Origin: Bacillota bacterium
GTDB taxonomy: Bacteria; Bacillota; Clostridia; Acetivibrionales; DTU013
Assembly (NCBI GenBank): GCA_023412915.1
Contig: JAEZRE010000023.1
Span: 1 to 64,000 of the forward strand
Length of the DNA stretch: 64,000 nt
Direction of reading: 5' to 3'
Shown here piece by piece: positions 17,013 through 26,088 of the stretch (its first letter is position 1; the number at the start of each line of letters is the position of its first letter). The notes beneath the pieces are model-generated. The model saw only the letters and a program-made list of their open reading frames with translations. It was not told the origin of the DNA and searched no databases. Both the position numbers and the translations under genes were made by a program.

Positions 17013-17883
17013 TTACAGCGCACGGACGTTCAAATTCTTTACAGCCATTTCCGCGGCATTAACCAACTGATAAGCAATCGGTGACGCCGTCAGAGCGGGA
17101 TGGGTACCGGCCTGGAAAACGGCAATATCGTCTGCGCACATTTTCTGCTGTATGCATGCACTGATTGTGTTGATCAATTCTCCGGCGCTGAGCGCTCCGG
17201 CTGCCTGGCCTCCGAGTATGATACGGCTTGCCGCGTCAAAAACAAGCTTTACCTTGATATTTGCGCCGCCCGGCATACATCCCGGGTGGCGGTTGACCGA
17301 TTCGGCAGACCCGGTTACTACATCATACCCCTTGCTGTGAGCCTGCGCTTCGGTGAGTCCCACGGCAGCAAAGGCGGTATTCCCCAGAACGGTTGAGAAG
17401 ACCCCGATGACTCCCGGATTTTTCCGTTTGAGCGAAAAAAGATTCGCACCCGCAATTCTGGCTTCCATCGTCGCTATGGACGCAAGCTTGAGTCGCGACG
17501 GCTTATGATCAAAAAAGAACACCTTCTCCGCACAATCGCCGCAGGCGAAAATATTATCATCGCTTGTCTGCATGTACTCGTTCACCTTTATACCTTTTGT
17601 TTCTCCTATTGCCAGGCCCGCTTTTTCAGCAAGGTCGACATTTGATATTGACCCTATGCCTACAATGATCATATCTGCCTTGATTTCCCTGCCACTCTTC
17701 AGCCTGACCCCTTCCGCCTTTTCCTCTCCCATAACGGAATCGGCCATTTCACCAAGGAATCGGAACCAGCCTTTCCTTTCTGATCAAAAGAATGCTCTTA
17801 TCCGGATAATGTCTCCTGGTTGTGACAGCTGCCGTAACACCAGCCGCGCTTCCGCCGATTATGACGGCGCCATAGTTTTTCAT
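17013..17883 (-). pseudogene. FAD-dependent NADH oxidase/CoA-disulfide reductase-like gene with internal deletion and frameshift
   Basis: The first piece (17749-17883) encodes MKNYGAVIIGGSAAGVTAAV, an FAD-binding GxGxxG-type start, and runs to VPIPW then a stop. The second piece, in another frame (17013-17747), resumes at DSVMGEEKAEGVRL and contains ADMIIVGIG, the second FAD motif FACGDCAE and the C-terminal dimer domain (HPALTASPIAYQL). Family members are ~440 residues. About 165 residues are missing, covering the active-site Cys and the NAD-binding domain. CCGATTCC occurs on both sides of the junction, suggesting deletion between short repeats. AAAGGAAAGG lies upstream of the first ATG. Confidence 0.8.
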
Positions 17884-17981
17884 AACAATCACCTTTCCTT
17901 TCACAAAATACGGACCGGACAACCATACTCCTCTAAAGCAATGCAATTACCCGTTTTACGTTCATTACAGAGAGTTTATGT

Positions 17982-18341
17982 TCAATTTCCGCAGCTGTCG
18001 CTGTGCTGATGTTCGTGGCATACGCTGCCAGTGGAAATTAATTTCCCCTCAAGATACAGACTGACAATCGTGTCGGCGTCGCCTCCGGCGCCGGTAATTA
18101 CTTCGATGGAATTTTCGTTAAAGATGTCGATTGCTCCCGCACCCATTCCGCCGGCAATGATTACGTTGACTCCAAGATCATTCAGGAAATTCGGCAGAAA
18201 TCCGGGTTTATGACCGGGATTATTAACAAATTGACTACCGGTCACTTTACCATCCTGCACGGTAAATATCCTGAACCCTTCACAATGTCCAAAATGCTGA
18301 GATACCGTTCTTCCATCACTTGCTACTGCAATTTTCATCAT
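17982..18341 (-). CDS. NifX/ORP-like dinitrogenase cofactor-family protein with Cys/His tail
   Basis: 119 residues. It shows the family core MKIAVASDGRTVSQHFGHCEGFRIF, then the central GGMGAGAIDIFNENSIEV. The C-terminal tail is a metal-ligand-rich CHEHQHSDSC. FGHC and the tail are candidate metal-binding sites. AAGGAG lies seven bases before the ATG at 18341; a TTG six bases further up is less suitable. It follows the thioesterase and Mrp genes in one operon. In Desulfovibrio an Mrp domain and an ORP domain are fused in one protein (MrpORP), which supports a partnership here. Confidence 0.9.
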   Translation of the reverse strand: MMKIAVASDGRTVSQHFGHCEGFRIFTVQDGKVTGSQFVNNPGHKPGFLPNFLNDLGVNVIIAGGMGAGAIDIFNENSIEVITGAGGDADTIVSLYLEGKLISTGSVCHEHQHSDSCGN

Positions 18342-18363
18342 AACCAATCTCCTTTTCTCATAA

Positions 18364-18780
18364 TTATTCTTTTCTCATTGCTTCCATAAGGGATCTGTAT
18401 AATTGAGGCAGTTTCTTATGAATATTCTGCGGTTTGAGGCTTCTGTCGGTCCAGGCGTGCGCGGTGTTGCCCGAAGCGATAACTTTCCGGTCCGTGCCGA
18501 CCACCTCGTATGAAAATCCGATTCTTGCACAGTTAATCTTCTGGATCTTCGTTTTCACTACGATTTCATCCTCGTATTTCGCAGGGTTCATAAAATTACA
18601 TTCCATATAGTACAAAGGAAGGAGTATTCCGTTTTCTTCAATTTCAGTATTGGACATACCCGCTATCCTGAGGAAATCGGTTCTTCCCGCTTCAAACCAG
18701 ACAGGGTAATTTGAGTGGTGGACAATACCCATCTGATCCGTCTCGGCATATCTTACGACTAAACGTGTCTCCGATTCCAA
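18364..18780 (-). CDS. Acyl-CoA thioesterase, YbgC/4HBT hotdog family
   Basis: 138 residues. The signature YAETDQMGIVHHSNYPVWFE includes the catalytic Asp of 4-hydroxybenzoyl-CoA thioesterase-like enzymes. The start is a TTG following AAGGAGGTGAGG, an unusually strong site. It sits between Mrp and the NifX-like gene with ~20-bp gaps, so it is cotranscribed. Its connection to metal-cluster proteins is not obvious, and its substrate cannot be told. Confidence 0.92.
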   Translation of the reverse strand: MESETRLVVRYAETDQMGIVHHSNYPVWFEAGRTDFLRIAGMSNTEIEENGILLPLYYMECNFMNPAKYEDEIVVKTKIQKINCARIGFSYEVVGTDRKVIASGNTAHAWTDRSLKPQNIHKKLPQLYRSLMEAMRKE

Positions 18781-18801
18781 AACCTCACCTCCTTCTATTT
18801 G

Positions 18802-19641
18802 TTAGGATTTTTCAATCGAATCGGCAGCCTTGTCGAGATAGGAATGATTCAATTTCTCAATTTCGCCTTTGTCACACAAATCCGCTATAGACGGATCTAT
18901 AGGCATCCTTCCAAGCACGGGAATTTCAAGGCTCCTGGCAACCGCTTCTATTTTGCTCTCTCCGAACAGGTGAATATCTGTTCCGCAGTCAGGACATTTA
19001 ACCCAGCTCATATTTTCAACAATTCCAAGCACCGGTATATTCATGGATTTTGCCATATTGTATGCTTTTTTAACAATAAGCGACACCAAATCCTGCGGCG
19101 AAGTGACGATTATGACACCATCCAACGGTATGGACTCGAAGACGGTCAATGGTACGTCTCCGGTTCCGGGAGGCATATCCAGAAACAGAAAGTCCAGATC
19201 TCCCCATATGACATCAGTCCAGAACTGCTTCACCGTGCCCGACAGGATCGGACCTCTCCAGATGACAGGCGAATCATCCTTCTCAAGCAGCAGGTTTATG
19301 GACATAATATTGATGCCGTTATGCGTGTGCTCCGGATAGATTCCATATTCACAGCCCGTGGCTTTCCTATGTATGCCGAACATTTCAGGTATTGACGGGC
19401 CGGTGATGTCTGCGTCAAGTATACCGACCCTATAACCTTTTCTCCTCATCAGAACAGCCAGGGTGGAAGTTATGAGAGATTTCCCGACGCCGCCCTTTCC
19501 GCTGACGATACCTATTACCCTTTTAATTTGGTTCATGTCATTTGTTTTTTCTATGAAACTCTCCTTTTTGCCGCATTCACCGCTCGAGCACCTTTCATTT
19601 GTAAACTCCGTGCTGTCACAGTCACAATCACAGCTGTTCAT
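18802..19641 (-). CDS. Mrp/NBP35-family iron-sulfur carrier ATPase
   Basis: 279 residues. A Cys-rich N-terminal segment (CDCDCDS, then CSSGECGKK) precedes the deviant Walker A IVSGKGGVGKS. DMPPGTGDVPL and the CPDCG pair (VKCPDCGTDIHLFGE) are conserved in ApbC/Nbp35 proteins that bind a bridging [4Fe-4S] cluster at a dimer interface. The ATG at 19641 follows GGAGATGATGAA and is preferred to 19680. It lies downstream of the MerR gene and upstream of the thioesterase. Confidence 0.93.
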   Translation of the reverse strand: MNSCDCDCDSTEFTNERCSSGECGKKESFIEKTNDMNQIKRVIGIVSGKGGVGKSLITSTLAVLMRRKGYRVGILDADITGPSIPEMFGIHRKATGCEYGIYPEHTHNGINIMSINLLLEKDDSPVIWRGPILSGTVKQFWTDVIWGDLDFLFLDMPPGTGDVPLTVFESIPLDGVIIVTSPQDLVSLIVKKAYNMAKSMNIPVLGIVENMSWVKCPDCGTDIHLFGESKIEAVARSLEIPVLGRMPIDPSIADLCDKGEIEKLNHSYLDKAADSIEKS

Positions 19642-19710
19642 TTCATCATCTCCTAAATATATTTTTATATAAAATTTCAATAAATTCTTTGATGTTATAC
19701 TTAAAAAATT

Positions 19711-20124
19711 TTACCTGCATCCGGTACAGCCGGCACATTTTTTAAACATTTCACATGAATTGCAAATCTCCGCCTTATCAGTGGCTACCAGGCAGTATGT
19801 GCCTTCCATTTTCCAGCAGGGTTTGGATTCGTTTACCGGAGTCGGGCTATTCCGTGCGGCGCCGCCGCTGCAATTCCGTCTGTACCAGCAGGAGTACATC
19901 GATGTCACCTGCTTGACACCGGCAATGTTCAGTCCTTTTTCATCCATGAGCCTTTTTATAAACTTAAGCCTCTTAACGTCATTATTCGAATATTTTCTTT
20001 GAAAGTTCTCTCGGTTTGGGCGCAGTAGATCGTTTCTCTCCCAGACTCTCAACGTTTCAGGATGTTCCCCTATCAATTCGGCTACGGTGCCTATCGTATA
20101 CAATCCCTGGTCTTCGTCAAACAT
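19711..20124 (-). CDS. MerR-family regulator with nine-cysteine tail
   Basis: 137 residues. The N-terminal winged helix (YTIGTVAELIGEHPETLRVW, then NRENFQRKYSNNDVKRLKFI) resembles the HspR/GlnR branch of MerR. The C-terminal half has nine Cys, including EICNSC and KKCAGCTGC, so it may sense metal, redox or Fe-S status (inference). AGAGGTGGATGA precedes the ATG. First gene of the MerR-Mrp-thioesterase-NifX unit, it probably autoregulates it. Confidence 0.88.
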   Translation of the reverse strand: MFDEDQGLYTIGTVAELIGEHPETLRVWERNDLLRPNRENFQRKYSNNDVKRLKFIKRLMDEKGLNIAGVKQVTSMYSCWYRRNCSGGAARNSPTPVNESKPCWKMEGTYCLVATDKAEICNSCEMFKKCAGCTGCR

Positions 20125-20281
20125 TCATCCACCTCTTTATTTAATACAGGCATCCACAGAATATTATATGTTACCTGATAAATATATTCAATAATTTTTT
20201 TGAGGTTTTAAAATATCGTCAACGAGTTCTCCGCTTAAGCCCATTTGCCCACCGGCACCAGCCGGCGGTTGTCTTCACAAT

Positions 20282-20319
20282 ACAACGAACCCCTTGCTCG
20301 GGGGCAAGAGGTTCGTTGT
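20282..20319 (-). terminator. Terminator of the SLH surface-protein gene
   Basis: A long stem, ACAACGAACC..CTTGC with GCAAG.GGTTCGTTGT, about 30 bp past the stop at 20348. The U-tract is weak. Confidence 0.65.
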
Positions 20320-20347
20320 TATCAGCGTTTACTCCTATTCTGCGGCA

Positions 20348-23300
20348 TCAGTTGATCAGCTTTGACACCTGCAAAAGATTTCTTAAGATTGTTGCAGCCT
20401 CCGCTCTTGTGATCTTGTCCTTGGGCGCGAGCATATTATTATTTCTTCCGGATACGATGCCTGCCTTGATACACTTGGCTATATAAGTTTTTAAGCAATT
20501 CGGCGATTTACCGGAATCTTTGAAAGTCGCAAGCAGCTTTTGAGTTTCCTCCGCATCGAGTTCAACCTTTAATCCGGTAATTTCCATTGCCCTGGCTATG
20601 ATCGCCATAGCCTGCTCGCGGGTGATCCTTTCGTCCGGCTTGAAGGTTCCGTTCTCATAACCGTCTATTATGCCGTTGTCCTTGGCTATGGATACCGTGT
20701 CATAGTACCTGTCGGTCTTTGCAACATCCTTGAATGAAGCTTTACCGGTCCCGTTCCTCATCAAGCCAAGCGCCCTTAATACAGCTGCGGCAAATTCTCC
20801 CCTGGTGATTTCCCTGTCGGGCTCGAAATTACCATTTCCCATATCGTCGATAATAAGCCTTGAGCCCATATCGTTCACGGCATTCTTTGCCCAATGGGCT
20901 GCCGCGTCCTTAAACTCCACCGGATGGTATATAACTGAGTAAGTACTGTTTGTAAGGCTGTTTATCTTCGCGTGATATCTTCCATTGATAACCAATATGG
21001 TCGTAGGCACGTGCGAGAAGGCTCCGTCGGCGTTAAGTACAATTCCTGTGGTTATTTTACGCGGATCTACCCCCTCGGGTATTGCAACGGTCCTTTCAAC
21101 ATACCCGTTGAATTTGGAGACTTCAACCGTCTTATCCCCGCTTGAGCATGTAATTTCAAAGTCTATCGGCTTCACAACCAACTGGTAGTTATCCTTCTTC
21201 GCAGTGTTTTCCATTATCTTTGCCGTAACCCCGGTTGAAGCGGATATTTTAATATTTACCTTGATATCCTTTAGGGCGGCCTGATTGCCTATCTGATTTG
21301 AAACGTCATCGATATTTAGCTGTGACGCGGGAAGGGTATATGTTACATTTTCAGTCTTTATTTCAAGCACAGCCGATTTGCTCTCCAACATTTTAATACT
21401 CCTGCCGCTCAACTGCCCGATCACTACGTCTGATTTCACGGCAACCTTTAGCTGTACAACCGGAAGCTTTGCCGGATTGGGCGTTCCACTGCCTTGCATG
21501 CCGGCGGCTCCGGCATCCGGGAGACTACTGAGTATTTGATCGAGTTTTTGTTCATCTACGGCCACTGTTGTTATTGTCCGCCCGTTTGTATCCCTGGCTG
21601 TCACAATTGTAGCTGCATTTTGATGGGTATTTCCGTTTACTATAATATCAGTACCGTCATTTTGCTGTGTCGTTGTGCTGCCGCCTTCGTTTGAAGGCTC
21701 CGGCGGCGTATTTGCCGTCCATTTTGCATATAGCGTCACGTTTGTATTCCCGATAATGAACCCGGCGCCCGCGGTATAATTGGTACCCTTACCATCCGCG
21801 GCAGTATTCCAGCCCGCAAAGGTATGACCTGATTTTACCAGACTGCCGGTATTTCCAAGGACAGTTACGGTTTCTCCCTGAATATAGGCGCCGCTGTCTA
21901 TCGGCACGCTTCCGCCCGTGTTGCCGTTGCCGCTGTATGTGACTGTGTAAGTAGGAGCCTCAGCATCCAGCGGTGCAAAAGTGTGTCCGTTTTCCGGCGC
22001 TGTTGCATATGCTTCTGCAGTTGAACCCTTATAGCCGTGTATGGTTAAGTCGGTCGATACCTCCTGGTTATAGGCAAAGGCTTCGGCGCCGATAGTTGTC
22101 TCAGCGTTTTCGATTGTGACGTCCGTAAGCCTGTTGCCCGCGAAAGCCCCTTCTCCTATGCTGTCAACACTTGAAGGAACAATCAGCTCTTGAAGCAGGT
22201 TGCCGGCAAAGGCTTCATCGCCAATGGTTCTTAAACTCTGCGGCAGAGTCGCAGCCGAGATAATATTTTCACTGAAAGCGCCTTCTCCAATGGTTTCCAG
22301 CTTGCTGCCCTCCGCAAAGCTTACTTCGGCAAGGGCATTTTGTTTGGTTTTCGGATCTCCCTGACCAGAAAAGGCATATCGCCCTATCTCAGTCACATCA
22401 GCCGGGATTGTCACAGCCGCCAGGCTGTTGTGTCCGAAAGCGTTCCTGCCAATATAGGCAATAGTATCGGGAAGGGTGACGCTCGTAAGGCCCTTGTTAT
22501 AAAATACACTGTTTAGCTCACTGATGTCTGAAATGCGTTTTACAGTGAGTCCATCCAGTTTGTCCGGAATAATGACCGTTGTATCGCCATTGCGTGTAAA
22601 GCTTTTAATGCTTACCGTTCCGTCGCCATTGTCCAGATAATTGTACGTGTTGCCCTCAGCATCGGTATCCACACCGTCGGGGCCGTCGGGGTCTTCGGGG
22701 TCTTCGGGGTCTTCGGGGTCTTCTGATCCACCTGAATTCGAAACGGTTTTTAAATAGGCCTCCGTATTGCCGTCAGCCGATAGACTTCCTACGGTTGCGC
22801 CGTTATCGGTACTTATGACTGACGTTCCAGCCTCGTCGCTCGTCCAGGCCTCAAAAACAATGTCGGTGCCGAAATTAGCTGCAGTGACCGTGGTATCGTC
22901 TTTGCTGCCGCTTGTTATAGTGTGTCCTTCACTATCACCGGTTCCCGATATCTGAATATCCGCGTCTTTACTTCCGTGGAGCTTCAGCCCGAATATATCT
23001 GCGGCTGCATTGGGCCACCACACTTCTCCGGTTCCCCAATCGTTGGCGGTATACTTTCTAATAAAAATGGTGTCGGTACCCGACGACTGAATGCTTCCTC
23101 CAGCGACCACGACATCATTGCTGTTTGTATTGAAGGTGTCAAACCCCGAACCTTCAAGATAAATTGCAGAACCTGCACCCGAGGTAATGCTGCCTCCATT
23201 TATAAATAATGCCGAATTGCCTGCCGCGGTCTCAACCATATGTACGGCGTAGTTATCAGCAGACTCGATATTCCCGCCATTTACGGTAATACTTTCCGCT

Positions 23301-25522
23301 TCAACGGAAATAGCTACGCTATTTTCCCCTGTGCAGCTTATTTCGCCGCTGTTTATTGTCACTGCGCCTATCATGCCTATTACGGTATTGACCGTCCGTA
23401 TCGCATAGCTATTCTGTCCCGCAGATCTGATCGTTCCGCTGTTAACCGTTAAATGGCCCTGGTTGTATAAATGTACGCCTGCGCTGTAGATGGCGCTGTC
23501 ATCTATGCTGGAATTGCCGTTCATAGTCAAGCTTCCGGTGAGAAACACCACCCCGAAAGGATTGACTGTACTTTCTCCGCATTGGGTCTCAACCTTATGC
23601 GTAATTGTAAGCCCATCAAATATGACATCTGTGCCGGAGCCTATGTAAAGCCCTTCGCTCAAGGATCCTGTCGCACCTTCACTAATATCGAGAAACCCCG
23701 TGTAAGTGGCCGACGAAAGACTGTTATGAAAAGGATATTCCTGTTTTTCGGCCGGAACGATAAGGGGACTCTCCTCAGCAGTACCGAATTTGATGGTGAG
23801 AACGCCGTCTTCTCCGGCCTCCGTGCCATTCCCGATCGCCGAGGTAAGATCGTCATAGGTTCCCACTGTGGAAGCTCCTTGCTTCAGTACATATTTACCT
23901 TCATCCGCGCCAGTGCCATTGGTGATGGCATAATCCGCCGCTTCCTCTCCTTCGCCTTCCTCATCGCCGTCATCTTCACCTTCCAGGGCAGCAAAGCTGT
24001 GCCCGTTATCCCCGGCATAGGTTTTTGCTGTGGAGGGATCGGCCGCATGGATGGTTAAGGCTGAAGCGGGGTCCTGGTTGTTTACAAATACATCGGCTCC
24101 AAATACAACCGAGTCGTTTTCAATAGTCGCATCCGTCAGTTGATTGCCGGCAAATGCATACGCATCAATTGCAGTAATATTTGCCGGGATGGTTATATTA
24201 CTTAGTTGGTTTCTCGCAAATAATCCCTCGGAAATCGTGCTGATATGACTTGGAATTATTACAGCGGTTAATCTATTGGAACTAAACGCATCAGGACCTA
24301 TACTGGCTACATTATCAGGTATTGTTATACTTTCAATGACATTTTCCTTAAAGGCTGATTCTCCAATACTCTCAAGCTGGCTGCCCGGGGCGAAGGTAAC
24401 TGTTTCGAGCGTTCGGGTATATGCCCAATCACTGCCCGTATAGTATCTGAAACCTTGACCAAAAAAAGCAGAATCACCGATTGTTCTAACACTTGCAGGA
24501 ATTGTTACATTCGTCAGCACGTTTGGATCAGTATCGCTCATGACTGAGGTAAAGGCGCCAACCCCTATGTCCGTAATACCTTCCGGGATAACCACGCTCG
24601 TGATACCTTTTTGAAAAAAGGCACATTCATCGATCTTTGTGACTGCTTTATCATCAATAGTACCCGGTATTATTACATCCCTGTCTTCGCCAGGAACAAA
24701 GTCCGTAATTGTCAATGAATCATCCGTATTAACTTTATAGGTAAAGGTGTTTCCAGAAGGGTCCGTATATGACAGTATCTTTTCCAATTCAATAGCCGGA
24801 ACTGACAAGTCACCGCCATTAACAGTGATTTCAGCATATTTTGCCTTAAAACCTTCGGCAGATACATATATGTAATAGGTTCCATCAGGAAGACTAAAAG
24901 TAAAATCGCCTCCTTTATCAGTCGAAGCAGATGTGACTTCATCTTCATCTTCATTGAAGATGACTACAGCTGCTCCTTCAATTGGGTCTGTTCCATCAGT
25001 TACAGTGCCGCTGACAGTATAACCGACTTCCGGATCTTCTCCGCCTTCTCCATCCTCTCCGCTTTCACCGCTGTTTATATCTTCGGCTGCAAGCTGCTTC
25101 TCAAAAAAGCCTGTAACGATACCATAACCATCCATGTTATATAATTGCAGATATTTGCCTTCTGAAACGCCAACGGTGATGTCATCGCCTAAGTTGTAAG
25201 GTTCTACTATATTGGTTGTTTCAGTGATGTTTTGCCCTGAATATATAGCGCCGACTGAGCTGTCGGTAACAGTTACCGCAAAGTGGTCAGCCGGCGTATC
25301 GCTGCTGCTCACCATTGTTGCGCCTACTGCCGAACCGGGTCCCGCAACCGCGTTAATAACCGGCGCCGCAATATCTGTTATTTCATAGCTATCCCCCAGG
25401 TTTAACATAATATAGTCGCTGACTTGCGCTCCCTCCACAAATACGCTGAGCGGAAGCAGTTGTATAAGCATAGCCGCAATAATGAATATCGTTCCTGTTC
25501 TTGAAAACCATTTTTTAACCAT
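20348..25522 (-). CDS. Very large SLH-anchored cell-surface protein with BspA-type leucine-rich repeats
   Basis: 1724 residues. A signal peptide (KKWFSRTGTIFIIAAMLIQL, cleavage near residue 31) is followed by a carboxypeptidase-regulatory-like domain (~167-254). BspA/LRR_5 repeats (~260-507, units like ITIPDNVASIGPDAFSSN) precede a right-handed beta-helix-like region (~557-914). After a PEDPEDPEDP linker (~940) comes a second LRR_5 block (~960-1186) and a Listeria-Bacteroides (Flg_new) repeat ending FAGWNTAADGKG..LYAKW (~1190-1269). A beta-rich region and three SLH motifs (from ~1537, ITRGEF, ITREQA, ITRAEA) close the protein. SLH binds pyruvylated wall polymer; the rest suggests adhesion or recognition. 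AAGGAG is 11 bases upstream. Confidence 0.93.
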   Translation of the reverse strand: MVKKWFSRTGTIFIIAAMLIQLLPLSVFVEGAQVSDYIMLNLGDSYEITDIAAPVINAVAGPGSAVGATMVSSSDTPADHFAVTVTDSSVGAIYSGQNITETTNIVEPYNLGDDITVGVSEGKYLQLYNMDGYGIVTGFFEKQLAAEDINSGESGEDGEGGEDPEVGYTVSGTVTDGTDPIEGAAVVIFNEDEDEVTSASTDKGGDFTFSLPDGTYYIYVSAEGFKAKYAEITVNGGDLSVPAIELEKILSYTDPSGNTFTYKVNTDDSLTITDFVPGEDRDVIIPGTIDDKAVTKIDECAFFQKGITSVVIPEGITDIGVGAFTSVMSDTDPNVLTNVTIPASVRTIGDSAFFGQGFRYYTGSDWAYTRTLETVTFAPGSQLESIGESAFKENVIESITIPDNVASIGPDAFSSNRLTAVIIPSHISTISEGLFARNQLSNITIPANITAIDAYAFAGNQLTDATIENDSVVFGADVFVNNQDPASALTIHAADPSTAKTYAGDNGHSFAALEGEDDGDEEGEGEEAADYAITNGTGADEGKYVLKQGASTVGTYDDLTSAIGNGTEAGEDGVLTIKFGTAEESPLIVPAEKQEYPFHNSLSSATYTGFLDISEGATGSLSEGLYIGSGTDVIFDGLTITHKVETQCGESTVNPFGVVFLTGSLTMNGNSSIDDSAIYSAGVHLYNQGHLTVNSGTIRSAGQNSYAIRTVNTVIGMIGAVTINSGEISCTGENSVAISVEAESITVNGGNIESADNYAVHMVETAAGNSALFINGGSITSGAGSAIYLEGSGFDTFNTNSNDVVVAGGSIQSSGTDTIFIRKYTANDWGTGEVWWPNAAADIFGLKLHGSKDADIQISGTGDSEGHTITSGSKDDTTVTAANFGTDIVFEAWTSDEAGTSVISTDNGATVGSLSADGNTEAYLKTVSNSGGSEDPEDPEDPEDPDGPDGVDTDAEGNTYNYLDNGDGTVSIKSFTRNGDTTVIIPDKLDGLTVKRISDISELNSVFYNKGLTSVTLPDTIAYIGRNAFGHNSLAAVTIPADVTEIGRYAFSGQGDPKTKQNALAEVSFAEGSKLETIGEGAFSENIISAATLPQSLRTIGDEAFAGNLLQELIVPSSVDSIGEGAFAGNRLTDVTIENAETTIGAEAFAYNQEVSTDLTIHGYKGSTAEAYATAPENGHTFAPLDAEAPTYTVTYSGNGNTGGSVPIDSGAYIQGETVTVLGNTGSLVKSGHTFAGWNTAADGKGTNYTAGAGFIIGNTNVTLYAKWTANTPPEPSNEGGSTTTQQNDGTDIIVNGNTHQNAATIVTARDTNGRTITTVAVDEQKLDQILSSLPDAGAAGMQGSGTPNPAKLPVVQLKVAVKSDVVIGQLSGRSIKMLESKSAVLEIKTENVTYTLPASQLNIDDVSNQIGNQAALKDIKVNIKISASTGVTAKIMENTAKKDNYQLVVKPIDFEITCSSGDKTVEVSKFNGYVERTVAIPEGVDPRKITTGIVLNADGAFSHVPTTILVINGRYHAKINSLTNSTYSVIYHPVEFKDAAAHWAKNAVNDMGSRLIIDDMGNGNFEPDREITRGEFAAAVLRALGLMRNGTGKASFKDVAKTDRYYDTVSIAKDNGIIDGYENGTFKPDERITREQAMAIIARAMEITGLKVELDAEETQKLLATFKDSGKSPNCLKTYIAKCIKAGIVSGRNNNMLAPKDKITRAEAATILRNLLQVSKLIN
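22686..22721 (-). repeat. Short in-frame Pro-Glu-Asp repeat linker
   Basis: Repeated 9-bp units encode PED PED PED PDG PDG between the beta-helix and second LRR block of the surface protein, probably a flexible linker. Confidence 0.8.
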
Positions 25523-25540
25523 CTTTTCAGTAGCTCCTTT

Positions 25541-25894
25541 TTATAGCAAATATTTTTTCAGCTTGTCCTTATCCAATGGGCAGAGCAGATAACCATAGGC
25601 TCCTGCTTCATATGCATCCAGTGCGTAATCCCTTTCGTCGGAGATAAAAACTATCCGGATATCTGGGTTGATTTGCCTGACCGTATCCGCGGTCTTCAGC
25701 CCCGGTATCTCGTCCCAGCCCAACCGGATAATACAAAAATCAGGCGGTGAGCTTCCAATATGTTCAATAAATTTTCCATAGTCCTCAAATGCGTCGACAA
25801 TAGAAACTCTTTTGTCCTCAGACAGCCACATTACCAACTGTACGAGACTTCTGCTTTTCCTGTCCAGAATGTAAACCTTCAAGTTACCTCCCAT
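25541..25894 (-). CDS. Receiver-like domain lacking the phospho-acceptor aspartate
   Basis: 117 residues with the alternating hydrophobic-strand and helix pattern of a response-regulator receiver: KVYILD, PDFCIIRLG, IRIVFISDERDYALDAYEAGA, YGYLLCP. Where receivers have D in the third strand (VVFLD), this has R (CIIRLG), and the usual K-P is C-P. It has no output domain. It lies 18 bp before the giant surface protein and is probably cotranscribed, so a phosphorylation-independent regulatory role is possible. The start is uncertain: ATG 25894 has only AAGG close by, and a TTG at 25882 follows GGGAGG closely. Confidence 0.7.
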   Translation of the reverse strand: MGGNLKVYILDRKSRSLVQLVMWLSEDKRVSIVDAFEDYGKFIEHIGSSPPDFCIIRLGWDEIPGLKTADTVRQINPDIRIVFISDERDYALDAYEAGAYGYLLCPLDKDKLKKYLL

Positions 25895-26001
25895 CCTTGT
25901 TTTGCAGTGAACAAAGCAAGCAGAAATTATAATTTACATAATTAATTATACAAACCGATTTTCACATTTTTTTCACAACATAAAAGCTGTTTAAAACGAT
26001 G

Positions 26002-26041
26002 AAGCCCAAATTCCTTAGGCATTCTACGGATATTTGGGCTT
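26002..26041. terminator. Hairpin downstream of the SARP-like regulator
   Basis: AAGCCCAAAT and ATTTGGGCTT form a perfect 10-bp stem with a 20-nt loop, 48 bp past the stop at 26089. T-rich on the plus side only, so its use as a minus-strand terminator is uncertain. Confidence 0.5.
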
Positions 26042-26088
26042 TTATGTAAATAAATTTTATTTATATTAATAGAAGATTATGTAGACTT

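Noticed and set aside
16408..18341. Nitrogenase cofactor biosynthesis locus
   Set aside because: The NifX-like proteins are single-domain ORP-type members and there is no nifHDK, nifB or nifEN in the window.
20348..25522. Frameshift or two genes in the very long surface-protein frame
   Set aside because: The frame is continuous from the signal peptide to three C-terminal SLH motifs with no internal stop or break in domain order.
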